Notes: generated by a model not told the origin, from the sequence alone. A stretch of 64,000 nt of DNA from Paenibacillus sp. ACRRY (GCF_022346995.1 NZ_JAKRNM010000002.1:372001-436000), one strand, 5' to 3'. Positions 9,309-18,091 are shown, counted from the first letter of the stretch. Numbers and translations: made by a program.

Positions 9309-9343
9309 AAAACCGCTAACGTTATCTTTCGTTAGCGGTTTTT
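9309..9343 (-). terminator. Bidirectional terminator of the SLH gene
   Basis: AAACCGCTAACG pairs with CGTTAGCGGTTT, with a T run on each strand. It lies about 57 bases past the stop codon of the reverse-strand SLH gene and could also stop forward transcription. Confidence 0.85.
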
Positions 9344-9399
9344 GAAATGTTATAAAGCAGTTAAAAATGGATATTGAAATGATGTCTTAACTGGAGTGC

Positions 9400-11778
9400 T
9401 TACTTCAAATTTTCCAATGACTCTTTGATGGCTGGACTTAAACGATAAGTCTTCAAAATGGTTTCAATTGCTTCTGCGCGCGTTGCTCCGCCGTTCGGGT
9501 CAAATGAACGCTCATTCTTACCTTCGAAGATTCCTAGAGCAGTTGCTTTTCGGATTGCATCTGCACCGAATGCACCATTCAAATCAGCAAATTGTACATG
9601 GGATGTATCGATGTTCAGGATAAGTGAATTCAATACACGTGTGATGATTAGAGCCATTTCCTGACGGGAAATGGTTTTTTCCGGACGGATGGAACCGTCC
9701 TCGTACCCGTTCAATACGCCAACGGCTACAAGTCTCTTGAGGTCATTGGTAGACCAACGATTGTTAATATCACGGTATGCTGCGAAATCCTCTTCATTCA
9801 GGTTGACTTCACGTGATGCCATATCCACAAACGCACGATTGATCATGGCTGCAAATTCTGCACGGGTAATTTGTTCATCAGGCTCGAATCCGCCAGTAGG
9901 GTAGCCTTTGATTACGCCCAGCTTGGTCAATTTTTCGATAGACGGTATCGCCCAATGGTGTTGAACATCACCAAACTGCAATTTAACGAAGTCATCACCT
10001 TTGCTGATGATCTCAGCGATTCTGGCTTGAACACCGGCAATTACGTTGCTATCTGCGTTCACCACCCGGCTTCTGAAAATATCGTTGGGATCCTGGTAAT
10101 CCTCGGATTGTTCCGGCGTGCTTGGCTGCTCCGTTGTTGTTCCGGGTACAGCTGGTTCTTGCGGTTTAGAACTAACAGGGGCGGTTGGGGGCGAACCTGA
10201 ACCTGAACTCGAACCTGTCGTTGGACTGGATGGAGTTGTGTCATCACCTGGTACTGATGGTGGATTGGACGGTGTGCCACCGCTTCCTTGGACAACCTGC
10301 ACCATCACCTCTGAGGTACTGTCACCTACACTGTGTCTAGCGTCGCCGTAATATTTAGCCGTGATCGGGTGATCTCCGACACTTAGAACACTTGTTGTGA
10401 AGTAGGCTTTGGCCACACCATTCGCAACGCCGTCCGGCCACATGGCAAGTGTAGCTAATTCCGTGTCGCCATCCATGAGGATTACAGATCCTGCAATATC
10501 ACGGGATATTTGTGGTTTTGTTTCTGTTCTTACGTAAAAGGTTACCGCGTTTCCATACTTGGATGGGTTCAGATAACTGGTAACCGTCGTCATCGTTGGG
10601 TGTTCTGTTACATAAGCTGCTTCAGCTGTTATCATTTGGGTTAGCGGAGCTGAGGTGCTGCCCTTGAATGTACGGTTCCCATTGTACTCCGCGGTAACTT
10701 GATGTTCTCCGGCACTTAAGCTTCTTACTGAATAAAATGCGAGATCCGGTTTGGTTACATCTGTTCCGACCTCAGCAGTACCCAGTACGATATCCCCATC
10801 CTTGAATGTAACCGTGCCTGTCGGCATGTCGTACGTATCCTTATAGTTTCTGCTGACTCTCGCCATAAACGCAATGGGCTCTCCTTCTGAGGCCGGGTTA
10901 CGTATGCTTTCAATCGTAACGGTTGTATTAAACAGGTTTTCGCTGTCCTCCGGAGGAGTTGTGTCTCCTCCATTTGACGGTGTAGGGGTTGGAGCTGGCG
11001 TATTTGTACCATTTCCTTCTGCCACTTGGAGCCATATATCTGAGACACTGTCAGCGATACCGAATCTGGTGTCACCATAATATTCAGCAGTAATGTGGTG
11101 TTCTCCAGCGCTTAGATCGCTTATGGTATATGATGTTCTGGCATGACCGTTGAAAACGCCTTTAGGAAACATCGGAAGCGTAGCTAACTCCTTTTCACCG
11201 TCCATAAGTATGAGGGTTCCAGCAATATCTCGGGAGTATTGTGGGTTTGTTTTTGTACTTATGTCAAGTGTAAATGGTTCCTCTGACCGTGGAGGATTGA
11301 GGTAAGTAACCTCCGTGACCGTCGGATGTTCCGAAGGAGGTGTCGCTGTAGTGGATACCGTCTGTAAAATTGGATCGGAGATGCTGCCGCCAAATGTGCT
11401 GTTGCCACTATACTCGGCTGTGATCTGATGTTCGCCGGCATCCAGATTTCTTACCGAAATTAGTGCTCTGCTAGGGATGGAATCATTTACTACACTTGCT
11501 GTGCCAATTACGGTGTCCCCATCTTTCAAAGTCACTGTACCCGTAGGATCCTCGCGAACAGTAGAAGAACTATCCGGACGGACCGATGCTACAAAGGTTA
11601 CAGGATCGGTTTCTGAGGCTGGGCTGCGCGTGCTTTGAAGCGTAATGGTGGTACTAACGAGTGAGGCACTGTCCCCTGAAGAATTTGTGCCTGCTTCTGC
11701 GTAAACAGCAGAGGCAGAAGTAACCATCAGTATGGTTACAAGCAGAGTGCTTACCTTTTTTTTGAGCGTTGAGAACAT
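9400..11778 (-). CDS. Surface protein with four bacterial Ig-like domains and three SLH domains
   Basis: A 792-residue secreted protein. Residues 1-28 are a signal peptide (LLVTILMVTSASAVYA). Two types of Ig-like domain (Big_3-type sandwiches with TGTVTLKDGD and AGEHQITAEYSGN motifs) alternate as A-B (about 43-254) and A-B (about 284-495), separated by a Pro/Thr linker. A second Pro/Ser/Thr linker leads to three C-terminal SLH domains (about 615-790; ITRAEFAAMI, ISRQEMALII, ATRAEAIETI) that bind pyruvylated wall polymer. It is therefore an S-layer-associated or wall-anchored protein, perhaps a spacer or adhesin. No enzymatic domain is visible. ATG 11778 has GAAGGGGAA upstream. The A-B unit looks like a recent internal duplication. 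Confidence 0.92.
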   Translation of the reverse strand: MFSTLKKKVSTLLVTILMVTSASAVYAEAGTNSSGDSASLVSTTITLQSTRSPASETDPVTFVASVRPDSSSTVREDPTGTVTLKDGDTVIGTASVVNDSIPSRALISVRNLDAGEHQITAEYSGNSTFGGSISDPILQTVSTTATPPSEHPTVTEVTYLNPPRSEEPFTLDISTKTNPQYSRDIAGTLILMDGEKELATLPMFPKGVFNGHARTSYTISDLSAGEHHITAEYYGDTRFGIADSVSDIWLQVAEGNGTNTPAPTPTPSNGGDTTPPEDSENLFNTTVTIESIRNPASEGEPIAFMARVSRNYKDTYDMPTGTVTFKDGDIVLGTAEVGTDVTKPDLAFYSVRSLSAGEHQVTAEYNGNRTFKGSTSAPLTQMITAEAAYVTEHPTMTTVTSYLNPSKYGNAVTFYVRTETKPQISRDIAGSVILMDGDTELATLAMWPDGVANGVAKAYFTTSVLSVGDHPITAKYYGDARHSVGDSTSEVMVQVVQGSGGTPSNPPSVPGDDTTPSSPTTGSSSGSGSPPTAPVSSKPQEPAVPGTTTEQPSTPEQSEDYQDPNDIFRSRVVNADSNVIAGVQARIAEIISKGDDFVKLQFGDVQHHWAIPSIEKLTKLGVIKGYPTGGFEPDEQITRAEFAAMINRAFVDMASREVNLNEEDFAAYRDINNRWSTNDLKRLVAVGVLNGYEDGSIRPEKTISRQEMALIITRVLNSLILNIDTSHVQFADLNGAFGADAIRKATALGIFEGKNERSFDPNGGATRAEAIETILKTYRLSPAIKESLENLK

Positions 11779-12051
11779 TTGACATGACTTCCCCTTCGAA
11801 GTAATTTATCGTTTCTGCATGTATGAAATATATACATGATTACGTAAGAAACATAGATATTATCGTCATAATTTGTCGAAAGTTTAGTGTTGATGTCGAA
11901 AAATCGTATAACTCCCTTTTTTTAAACATACTTCTTCAACCAGGTGTCTCTTCAAGAGTCGATTTTGGGTCATTAGCAGAGATCCGATTAGACTTGTATC
12001 CAGAAGCTTAATAATCATTAATATCATTTTTTTCTAAGAGAAGGTGACCGT
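11779..12051. other. Divergent intergenic region
   Basis: About 270 AT-rich bases between the reverse-strand SLH gene and the forward small gene before sigK. It must hold the SLH promoter, but no clear -35/-10 pair could be assigned. A 62-codon open frame here has no ribosome-binding site. Confidence 0.4.
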
Positions 12052-12231
12052 TTGTACTACTATAAAGGTGCATTCAGAGGCGCAGATAACTTTATCTATT
12101 TCAAAAGCGATGTTCCATTAGCCGAGAGTGATGTCGTGATATTGGGAGAGAAAACGTATTTCATTGAGAGTGTCCAAAAAGAATTTCTGCTCCTGCAGAA
12201 GGTTGGCTCGATTGTTGAAGTGAGTACGTAA
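12052..12231 (+). CDS. Hypothetical 59-residue protein upstream of sigK
   Basis: A TTG codon at 12052 is preceded by AAGAGAAGGTGA at good spacing and opens a 59-residue frame ending at TAA 12231. The product starts MYYYKGAFRGADNF and continues with alternating hydrophobic residues (ESDVVILGEK, TYFIESVQ), suggesting a small beta-rich soluble domain with no signal peptide. No family was recognised. It is 200 bases upstream of sigK on the same strand. It is easily missed because of its TTG start and its length. Confidence 0.62.
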   Translation: MYYYKGAFRGADNFIYFKSDVPLAESDVVILGEKTYFIESVQKEFLLLQKVGSIVEVST

Positions 12232-12342
12232 TACTCATGCCAATGGATAGACTGACACAGGCAAGTATAAATCAGCAGCGTTCTCCATCATAAATTTCCA
12301 TTCAATCATCAAGGAAACGTTCCCTTTTTCAAGTGTACGTGC

Positions 12343-12369
12343 ACTTCTGGGCCCCCGCCTACATACAAT
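12343..12369 (+). promoter_or_regulatory. Candidate mother-cell (SigK/SigE) promoter of sigK
   Basis: CATACAATA at 12362-12370 matches the SigK -10 consensus CATAnnnTA and also the SigE -10. An AC dinucleotide 17 bases upstream could serve as the minimal SigK -35. The site is about 65 bases before the sigK start, where autoregulation by SigK is expected. The -35 is weak evidence. Confidence 0.45.
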
Positions 12370-12433
12370 AGATCGACCCTGTTCCTTCACGTGCTCAGGC
12401 CAGATCGTTGTAAAACTGCAGGAGGTGTCATCT

Positions 12434-13132
12434 GTGCCCGGATTGTTTACCGCAATTGCCCTGTTCATCAAAGAGTTAACGCTGCTCGTCTCGTATGTCA
12501 AAAATAATGCGTTCCCCCAGCCGCTGGCTGAGGACGAAGAAGCCAAACACCTGCGCCTCATGGCTGAAGGCAATGCCCACTCCCGCAACTTGCTCATTGA
12601 ACACAATCTGCGCCTTGTTGCGCATATCGTCAAGAAGTTCGACAATACGGGTGAAGACCTGGAAGATCTGATCTCGATCGGAACCATTGGTTTGATTAAG
12701 GCCATCGAAAGTTTTCAACAAGGCAAAGGAACCAAACTCGCCACATTTGCGGCCCGCTGTATAGAGAATGAAATTCTAATGCACCTGAGGTCCCTGAAGA
12801 AAACACGCAAAGACGTCTCCCTCCATGATCCCATCGGAACGGACAAAGAGGGTAATGAAATTACGTTAATTGATATCCTTGGAACCGAAGCGGATGATGT
12901 CGTAGACAGGGTGCAGCTTAAGATTGAGAAAAGTAAAATCTACCGTAATCTCGACATTCTCGATGACCGGGAGAAGGAAGTCGTCATTGGCCGATTCGGC
13001 CTGGAGGCTGGCGGGGAAGAACGGACCCAGCGCGAAATTGCCAAGGAACTCGGCATCTCCCGTTCATATGTCTCACGGATCGAGAAACGGGCGCTAATGA
13101 AGCTGTATCATGAGTTCTATAAGCAAAAATAA
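12434..13132 (+). CDS. sigK: RNA polymerase sigma-K factor, uninterrupted
   Basis: Late mother-cell sporulation sigma factor. The product (232 residues) contains the SigK signature [13 protein letters not shown] after a short hydrophobic N-terminus ([14 protein letters not shown]) that is the membrane-associated pro-sequence removed by SpoIVFB. Region 2 ([30 protein letters not shown]) and region 4 ([24 protein letters not shown]) are complete. The frame is continuous, so there is no skin-type excision element here. GTG 12434 is preferred over GTG 12425 because GGAGG at 12421-12424 directly abuts the latter. Its immediate neighbours are unrelated to sporulation. Confidence 0.95.
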   Translation: MPGLFTAIALFIKELTLLVSYVKNNAFPQPLAEDEEAKHLRLMAEGNAHSRNLLIEHNLRLVAHIVKKFDNTGEDLEDLISIGTIGLIKAIESFQQGKGTKLATFAARCIENEILMHLRSLKKTRKDVSLHDPIGTDKEGNEITLIDILGTEADDVVDRVQLKIEKSKIYRNLDILDDREKEVVIGRFGLEAGGEERTQREIAKELGISRSYVSRIEKRALMKLYHEFYKQK

Positions 13133-13146
13133 CGATGACCCAAAGT

Positions 13147-13182
13147 AGAGGGCGCCTTGTTAGAAGAGGTGGCCTCTTTCGC
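13147..13182 (+). terminator. Weak terminator after sigK
   Basis: AGAGGGCGCC can pair with GGTGGCCTCT (one mismatch, one G-U) around a nine-base loop. The following T tract is short, so confidence is modest. Confidence 0.4.
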
Positions 13183-13294
13183 ATGAAAAAAATCATAATT
13201 GAAGGATATGTATTTGGGTCAGATTATTATATGATGTTGTATACAAGTTTCAGCAACCTAGAGAGCATGTGCAGAAAGAGAGTGGTGGTTTACC

Positions 13295-14638
13295 ATGCAG
13301 CAAGAAACATTAACACGGGGATTAAAAAACAGGCATGTCCAGCTTATGGCGATTGGAGGGGCGATTGGGACAGGCCTCTTTCTGGGAGCGGGCAAGACGA
13401 TTCAACTGACAGGACCGTCGATCCTGCTGGCGTACATCATCACAGGCGCGGTTTTGTTTTTGATCATGCGTGCATTGGGGGAACTGTTGTTAAGCAACCT
13501 GCAGTATCACTCCTTTGTGGATTTTGTGCGTGATTACCTGGGAAATATGGCGGCGTTTATTACAGGCTGGTCCTACTGGTTCTGCTGGATATCCATCGCT
13601 ATGGCGGACATTACGGCGGTTGGCATGTACACGCAGTTCTGGTTTCCGAATGTACCGCAATGGATGCCGGGTTTAATTGCACTGGTCATTTTGTTAGTCA
13701 TGAATCTGGCAACGGTGAAGCTGTTTGGCGAGATGGAATTTTGGTTTGCTTTAATCAAAGTCATTGCCATTCTGGCCCTTATTGTTGTCGGTCTATATAT
13801 GATTTTTAAGGGTTTTACCACAGATCAAGGGACGGCAAGCTTCACGAATCTGTGGAGTCATGGGGGATGGTTTCCAAATGGCATGCATGGCTTCATTATT
13901 TCGTTCCAGATGGTGGTGTTTGCTTTTGTCGGCATGGAGTTGGTCGGACTGACCGCAGGGGAGACGGAGAATCCGGAGAAGGTTATTCCGAAAGCCATTA
14001 ACCAAATTCCGATCCGTGTGCTGCTCTTCTATGTGGGTGCATTGCTGATTATTATGAGCATCTATCCGTGGAAAGCGATTGTGCCGAGTGAAAGTCCCTT
14101 TGTGCAGGTGTTTGCAGCTGTCGGTATTGCGACTGCCGCTGGGATCGTGAATTTCGTGGTGCTGACATCTGCAGCTTCGGCGTGCAACAGTGCCATTTTC
14201 AGTACAAGCCGTATGGTCTTCTCCATGGCGAAGGATCGGAATGCACCGGAGTCCCTTGCACGCCTGAATGGCCGAAAGGTGCCTTCCAATGCACTCTTTT
14301 TCTCCACACTGGTTATTCTGGTTGCCATTATTCTGAATTATGTCATGCCAGAGGGCGTGTTCACACTGATCACCAGTGTATCGACCGTTTGCTTTATCTT
14401 TGTCTGGGGCATTATGGTGATCTGTCACCTGAAATACCGTCGTACCCAGCCGGAGATCGCTAATCGGAGTCACTTCAAACTGCCGCTGTATCCATTTTCC
14501 AACTATTTAATCTTGGCTTTTCTCGCGTTTGTGCTGGTTGTTCTGGCATTGGCAGAGGATACACGGGTGGCGCTGTTTGTTACTCCGGTGTGGTTTATTC
14601 TTATGGTGGGGATCTCTCTGTTTAAGAAAAAAAAGTGA
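13295..14638 (+). CDS. aapA: Amino acid permease, AapA/CycA type (D-Ala/D-Ser/Gly)
   Basis: A 447-residue APC-superfamily permease with twelve hydrophobic segments. The N-terminal block RGLKNRHVQLMAIGGAIGTG and the stretches LGELLLSNLQYHSFVDF and ITGWSYWFCWISIAMAD are very close to Bacillus AapA and Escherichia coli CycA, transporters of D-alanine, D-serine and glycine driven by protons. The glycine-rich helix 1 (GGAIGTGLFLG) forms the substrate site. ATG 13295 is preceded by AGTGGTGG. It is a single-gene unit closed by a strong terminator. The exact substrate among small neutral amino acids is inferred from similarity. Confidence 0.88.
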   Translation: MQQETLTRGLKNRHVQLMAIGGAIGTGLFLGAGKTIQLTGPSILLAYIITGAVLFLIMRALGELLLSNLQYHSFVDFVRDYLGNMAAFITGWSYWFCWISIAMADITAVGMYTQFWFPNVPQWMPGLIALVILLVMNLATVKLFGEMEFWFALIKVIAILALIVVGLYMIFKGFTTDQGTASFTNLWSHGGWFPNGMHGFIISFQMVVFAFVGMELVGLTAGETENPEKVIPKAINQIPIRVLLFYVGALLIIMSIYPWKAIVPSESPFVQVFAAVGIATAAGIVNFVVLTSAASACNSAIFSTSRMVFSMAKDRNAPESLARLNGRKVPSNALFFSTLVILVAIILNYVMPEGVFTLITSVSTVCFIFVWGIMVICHLKYRRTQPEIANRSHFKLPLYPFSNYLILAFLAFVLVVLALAEDTRVALFVTPVWFILMVGISLFKKKK

Positions 14639-14646
14639 AAATGTAA

Positions 14647-14677
14647 AACCGTCCATCGCTGATGGGCGGTTTTTTTG
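14647..14677 (+). terminator. Terminator after aapA
   Basis: CCGTCCATC pairs with GATGGGCGG across a three-base loop, followed by eight T residues. Confidence 0.88.
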
Positions 14678-14683
14678 CTTTTG

Positions 14684-15526
14684 CTATACCAGTGGGCACA
14701 TCTCATTCCGTTTTAACCACTTGAGGATAATCTCGACTGCTTCAATATACCTCTGACCGACGAGCAAACCGGTATGAGTCGTGTGCCATAGACCGGCATA
14801 TTCCGCATGAAGCTGCTCTGCAGTTAATCTGCCTCGCAGGTCCTCTTCCTCACTGGACACGGCCTTGATTACGAGACTGGGGCATGTAATGGACTCACCG
14901 TTAATGGATACAACGTCCTCACCGCCAAAGAACGCGGAGAATGTGCTGAAGGCCTGCGACGATTCCATGGCCAAATACTTACGTTGAAAAGCAATATCCT
15001 CTGCCGATTCATCTATGCTGGTCACCTCTTGATGAACGGGTGCAGGCACGACGAGGCCAGGCATTATACGATCCACTTCAGAGTACGGCGCGGAGCGAAG
15101 AACTTCCTGACTCAGACTGGAATCGATCACGACCAACCCTCGCAGGGGAGAGCTTTCTGCAAGCTTTTGACTAAGAATGCCACCCATGCTGAATCCGATG
15201 AGGATAGGCGGCTCCCCGCACTCGGTGATGATTTCCTGAATATCCTCCAGGTAATCTTCGAAGGTCACCCGGGTCATGTCGTGCACTCTGCTCTTGTAGT
15301 GACTTCTCAGATTCATGACATAACAAGTCCAGCCTTGTTGAACGAAATGAGGGATGTATTTGCTCCACATCCAACTGCCTGTATAGGCACCGTGAACGAA
15401 TAGGAGAGGGGGTCTGTGATCACTTCTTCCTTGAAGTTTATCACCCTCAAAGATCTCCAGAAACAAATCCTGTTCCCCAATGTATTGTGCGATATGGTCA
15501 GGCAGGGATTTGGTGTAGTCCTTCAT
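14684..15526 (-). CDS. Alpha/beta hydrolase under MarR-type control
   Basis: A 280-residue alpha/beta-hydrolase: oxyanion-hole block LLFVHGAYTGSWMW (HG), nucleophile elbow GFSMGG (Ser), and a late His in LWHTTHTGLLVG. No signal peptide, so cytoplasmic. The substrate is unknown; esterase, lysophospholipase or thioesterase are all possible. ATG 15526 is chosen because GGAGGA lies just upstream; the longer frame begins with a TTG inside that Shine-Dalgarno. It is the second gene after the MarR regulator on the same strand, and an almost identical operator precedes each of them, so it is probably the regulator's target. Confidence 0.85.
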   Translation of the reverse strand: MKDYTKSLPDHIAQYIGEQDLFLEIFEGDKLQGRSDHRPPLLFVHGAYTGSWMWSKYIPHFVQQGWTCYVMNLRSHYKSRVHDMTRVTFEDYLEDIQEIITECGEPPILIGFSMGGILSQKLAESSPLRGLVVIDSSLSQEVLRSAPYSEVDRIMPGLVVPAPVHQEVTSIDESAEDIAFQRKYLAMESSQAFSTFSAFFGGEDVVSINGESITCPSLVIKAVSSEEEDLRGRLTAEQLHAEYAGLWHTTHTGLLVGQRYIEAVEIILKWLKRNEMCPLV

Positions 15527-15546
15527 GTATAATTCCTCCAATAATT

Positions 15547-15564
15547 TAGTTTTATATCAAACTA
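15547..15564 (-). promoter_or_regulatory. MarR operator upstream of the hydrolase
   Basis: TAGTTTTATATCAAACTA has perfect arms (TAGTTT / AAACTA). A promoter-like TTGGAT and TAAATT flank it on the reverse strand. Fifteen bases (AGTTTTATATCAAAC) recur at 16015-16029. Confidence 0.7.
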
Positions 15565-15580
15565 TTTATCCAAAAAAAAT

Positions 15581-16003
15581 TTAGAAGTTGCTGTGAATTT
15601 TCATCAAAATTCGAAGCAGTTCCTCTTTCTCTGTTTCTGTGATATCCGCGTAAAAGACATTCAGCAGGTTCTGAGAGATCTCTTCAAAGACGGGCTTGAG
15701 ATCCTCGCCTTTAGATGTCAGTGCTACATGAACAACGCGCGTATCTTCGTCGCTTCTCTCCTTGATGACGTATCCCATGCGAACCAGCTTGTCGACAAGT
15801 GCTGTGACGGTAGATTTATCCTTGCCAATTTTTTTGGCGATTTCGGCCATGGTCATTTGAGGTCGGTGATACAGAGCATAGATAATATCGCCATGCGAAG
15901 TGGCAATATCCTGAACGCCATGCCTGGTCATCTCGGATACGATAAAACGGTTGGAACTCTCTTTAATTTTGGATATGAGTGATATCGCATCTCTTGTTTT
16001 CAT
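15581..16003 (-). CDS. MarR-family transcriptional regulator
   Basis: A 140-residue winged-helix regulator. The recognition region MTMAEIAKKIGKDKSTVTALVDKL and the wing YVIKERSDEDTRVVHVALT (RSxxDxR motif, quoted in part as RSDEDTRVV) are standard MarR features; the terminal helices form the dimer interface. No conserved cysteine sensor is visible, so a small-molecule ligand is more likely than oxidation. It is divergent from the iron transporter and upstream of an alpha/beta hydrolase. Operator copies before itself and before the hydrolase imply autorepression and repression of the hydrolase. The inducer is unknown. Confidence 0.9.
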   Translation of the reverse strand: MKTRDAISLISKIKESSNRFIVSEMTRHGVQDIATSHGDIIYALYHRPQMTMAEIAKKIGKDKSTVTALVDKLVRMGYVIKERSDEDTRVVHVALTSKGEDLKPVFEEISQNLLNVFYADITETEKEELLRILMKIHSNF

Positions 16004-16009
16004 AAACCC

Positions 16010-16038
16010 AATATAGTTTTATATCAAACCATTGTCAA
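16010..16038 (-). promoter_or_regulatory. marR promoter with operator in the spacer
   Basis: On the reverse strand TTGACA (16033-16038), a 17-base spacer and TATATT (16010-16015) form a near-consensus SigA promoter. The spacer contains the operator (+ strand TAGTTTTATATCAAACCA at 16014-16031), so a bound dimer would block RNA polymerase. Confidence 0.8.
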
Positions 16039-16062
16039 GGGATTCGATATCTTTTTTTAAAA

Positions 16063-16092
16063 TTGACAAAGATAATCATTCTCAATTATAAT
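16063..16092 (+). promoter_or_regulatory. Fur-controlled promoter of the iron ABC transporter
   Basis: TTGACA at 16063-16068 and TATAAT at 16087-16092 are 18 bases apart. Between them AGATAATCATTCTCA (16070-16084) matches the 7-1-7 Fur box TGATAATnATTATCA at 13 of 15 positions. Iron-bound Fur would repress transcription. Confidence 0.85.
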
Positions 16093-16161
16093 CCGATCAA
16101 AAGCGTTGTAAATAGCTAGATTTTTTGATCTTACATTTTCGTGGAAGTGATGGGGGAAGAA

Positions 16162-17271
16162 ATGGCACAAACAGTACAGATGCAGACGCAGCACGTGGGT
16201 AAAACAAAGTCTTTGATTCACAGCAAATCCGGCTTCGCATTACTTCTTGCAGCACTGGTGATATTCATGCTTGTATCGGTGGGGATAGCGGTGTCCATTG
16301 GTCAGGTGCATATTCCGCTGGCCGAGTCCTATCGTATTCTGCTCTACAAAATAACGGGCTTTCAGCTTGGAGCTGCGCCAATTGAAGCAGGTTCCTTTAC
16401 CGATATTATCTGGCAGATACGTTTTCCGCGGGTATTAATGGCCATGTTTATCGGGGCAGGTCTGGCGCTCTGTGGTGCCGTCATGCAGGCTGCTGTGCAG
16501 AATCCACTCGCTGATCCTTACATACTAGGTATATCCTCAGGAGCTTCACTCGGAGCAACGTTTGCGATTTTGATCGGATTCGGTTCCATTAGCTGGTTGG
16601 GGCAAACGGGTGTGGCTTTTTGGGCCTTTGCCGGTGCCATGGGCGCATCCTTGCTGGTACTTACGCTTGCAGGTATCCGGGGCAAAATGACATCCGTCAA
16701 GCTGGTACTTGCCGGGATGGTCATTAACGCACTATGCAGTGCGTTCTCGAACTTTATCATTTACTTTGCAAACAATGCAGAGGGCATTCGAACCGTCACA
16801 TTCTGGACGATGGGCAGCTTGGCGGCTTCAGGCTGGAACAAGCTCCCGCTAATTAGTATTGTCGTTCTGGTAGCGATTCTGTTCTTCCTGCTGCAATCCC
16901 GTGTGCTTAATACGATGCTGCTCGGAGATGAAGCGGCTGTGACGCTGGGCATTAATCTTAGTGTATATCGCAGACTATACATGCTGTTGACGGCACTAGT
17001 AACGGGGGTCATGGTATCGAGCTGCGGGATGATCGGTTTTGTGGGACTCATTATTCCGCATATCGTAAGAGGCATGGTTGGCTCAGACCATCGCAAAGTC
17101 ATGCCAGTGTCGGTGTTGTTCGGCGGGATTTTCCTCATTTGGACGGATGTTATCGCAAGATCACTGATATCCAGCGTTGAACTGCCGATTGGAATCATTA
17201 CGGCCATGATTGGTGCACCGATGTTTATGTATATGCTGGTCAAAAAAGGCTACGGTTTTGGAGGAAAATAA
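16162..17271 (+). CDS. FecCD-family iron-siderophore/heme ABC permease
   Basis: A 369-residue inner-membrane permease with about ten hydrophobic segments and BtuC/FecD signatures: RFPRVLMAMFIGAGLALCGA, QAAVQNPLADPYILGISSGA, and the cytoplasmic coupling region LGDEAAVTLGIN, followed by GFVGLIIPHIVR. It forms the homodimeric channel for ferric siderophore, heme or cobalamin. ATG 16162 with GGGGGAAG upstream is preferred to GTG 16141. The ATPase gene follows after two bases. No substrate-binding lipoprotein gene is adjacent, which is unusual for this family. The Fur box points to iron. Confidence 0.9.
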   Translation: MAQTVQMQTQHVGKTKSLIHSKSGFALLLAALVIFMLVSVGIAVSIGQVHIPLAESYRILLYKITGFQLGAAPIEAGSFTDIIWQIRFPRVLMAMFIGAGLALCGAVMQAAVQNPLADPYILGISSGASLGATFAILIGFGSISWLGQTGVAFWAFAGAMGASLLVLTLAGIRGKMTSVKLVLAGMVINALCSAFSNFIIYFANNAEGIRTVTFWTMGSLAASGWNKLPLISIVVLVAILFFLLQSRVLNTMLLGDEAAVTLGINLSVYRRLYMLLTALVTGVMVSSCGMIGFVGLIIPHIVRGMVGSDHRKVMPVSVLFGGIFLIWTDVIARSLISSVELPIGIITAMIGAPMFMYMLVKKGYGFGGK

Positions 17272-17273
17272 CG

Positions 17274-18041
17274 ATGAAACTGAACGTAGAAAATGTATCC
17301 ATATCGGTGCTGAATACGGACATCATCCGAAATATTTCGTTACAGGTAAACGACAAGCAATTTGTTGGAATCATTGGACCGAATGGTTGCGGCAAGTCAA
17401 CGCTGCTCAAGAGCATCTATAAAGTGATCAAGCCACAGCAGGGAAGTGTATTACTCGGCGATAAGGACATTCTGAAATCAAGTCCGAAGATCGTATCCCG
17501 GCATATGGGCGTTGTGGGGCAGTTCAACGAACTGAGCTTTGATTTTACGGTGCGTGAGATGGTCATGATGGGCCGGACACCACATAAAAAGCTGCTGGAA
17601 ACCGATAATCAGCAGGATGTCGAGATTGTGGAGCAGGCGCTTGAAAAGGTACATCTGTCCGGTCATGCCGATCGCAACTACGTGTCTTTGTCCGGTGGAG
17701 AGAAGCAGCGTGTCATCCTGGCCCGTGTGCTGGCGCAGCAGCCTGAATTTCTTATTTTGGACGAGCCGACCAATCATCTGGATATCAAATACCAGCTTCA
17801 AATCCTTAATATTGTACGAGGCTTGGATATTGGCATACTTGCAGCACTCCATGATCTCGAACTGGCAGCCGAATACTGCGATTATCTGTATGTGGTGAAA
17901 CGGGGACAGATCGTGGTGCATGGTAAACCCGCTGATATTTTGACACGTGAGATGATCGGGGAAGTGTTTGAGGTAGATTGTGAAATTTACGAGAATCCGG
18001 TTACGGGTGGATTGGGCATAGCCTATTTGAGTACACGGTAA
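17274..18041 (+). CDS. Iron-siderophore ABC transporter ATP-binding protein
   Basis: A 255-residue FecE/BtuD-type ATPase. Walker A GPNGCGKST (about 36-44), Q-loop GQFNELSFDF, signature LSGGEKQR, Walker B FLILDEPTNHLD and H-loop ALHDLE are all intact. It powers uptake through the FecCD permease encoded two bases upstream, and its Shine-Dalgarno (GGAGG) lies inside the permease gene, so the two are translationally linked. A complete importer still needs a binding protein encoded elsewhere. Confidence 0.93.
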   Translation: MKLNVENVSISVLNTDIIRNISLQVNDKQFVGIIGPNGCGKSTLLKSIYKVIKPQQGSVLLGDKDILKSSPKIVSRHMGVVGQFNELSFDFTVREMVMMGRTPHKKLLETDNQQDVEIVEQALEKVHLSGHADRNYVSLSGGEKQRVILARVLAQQPEFLILDEPTNHLDIKYQLQILNIVRGLDIGILAALHDLELAAEYCDYLYVVKRGQIVVHGKPADILTREMIGEVFEVDCEIYENPVTGGLGIAYLSTR

Positions 18042-18091
18042 TGCAAAAAAAGTAAAATAAGAGTAGATCCATAGATGAGTGGATTAAAAAC

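Noticed and set aside
11823-12011. 62-codon frame before the 59-residue gene
   Set aside because: No Shine-Dalgarno and no protein-like pattern.
13135-13533. 132-codon forward frame between sigK and the permease
   Set aside because: It overlaps the permease in another frame and reads through the hairpin after sigK.
13793-14473. 226-codon frame antisense to the permease
   Set aside because: His/Gln-rich mirror of transmembrane codons, no ribosome-binding site.
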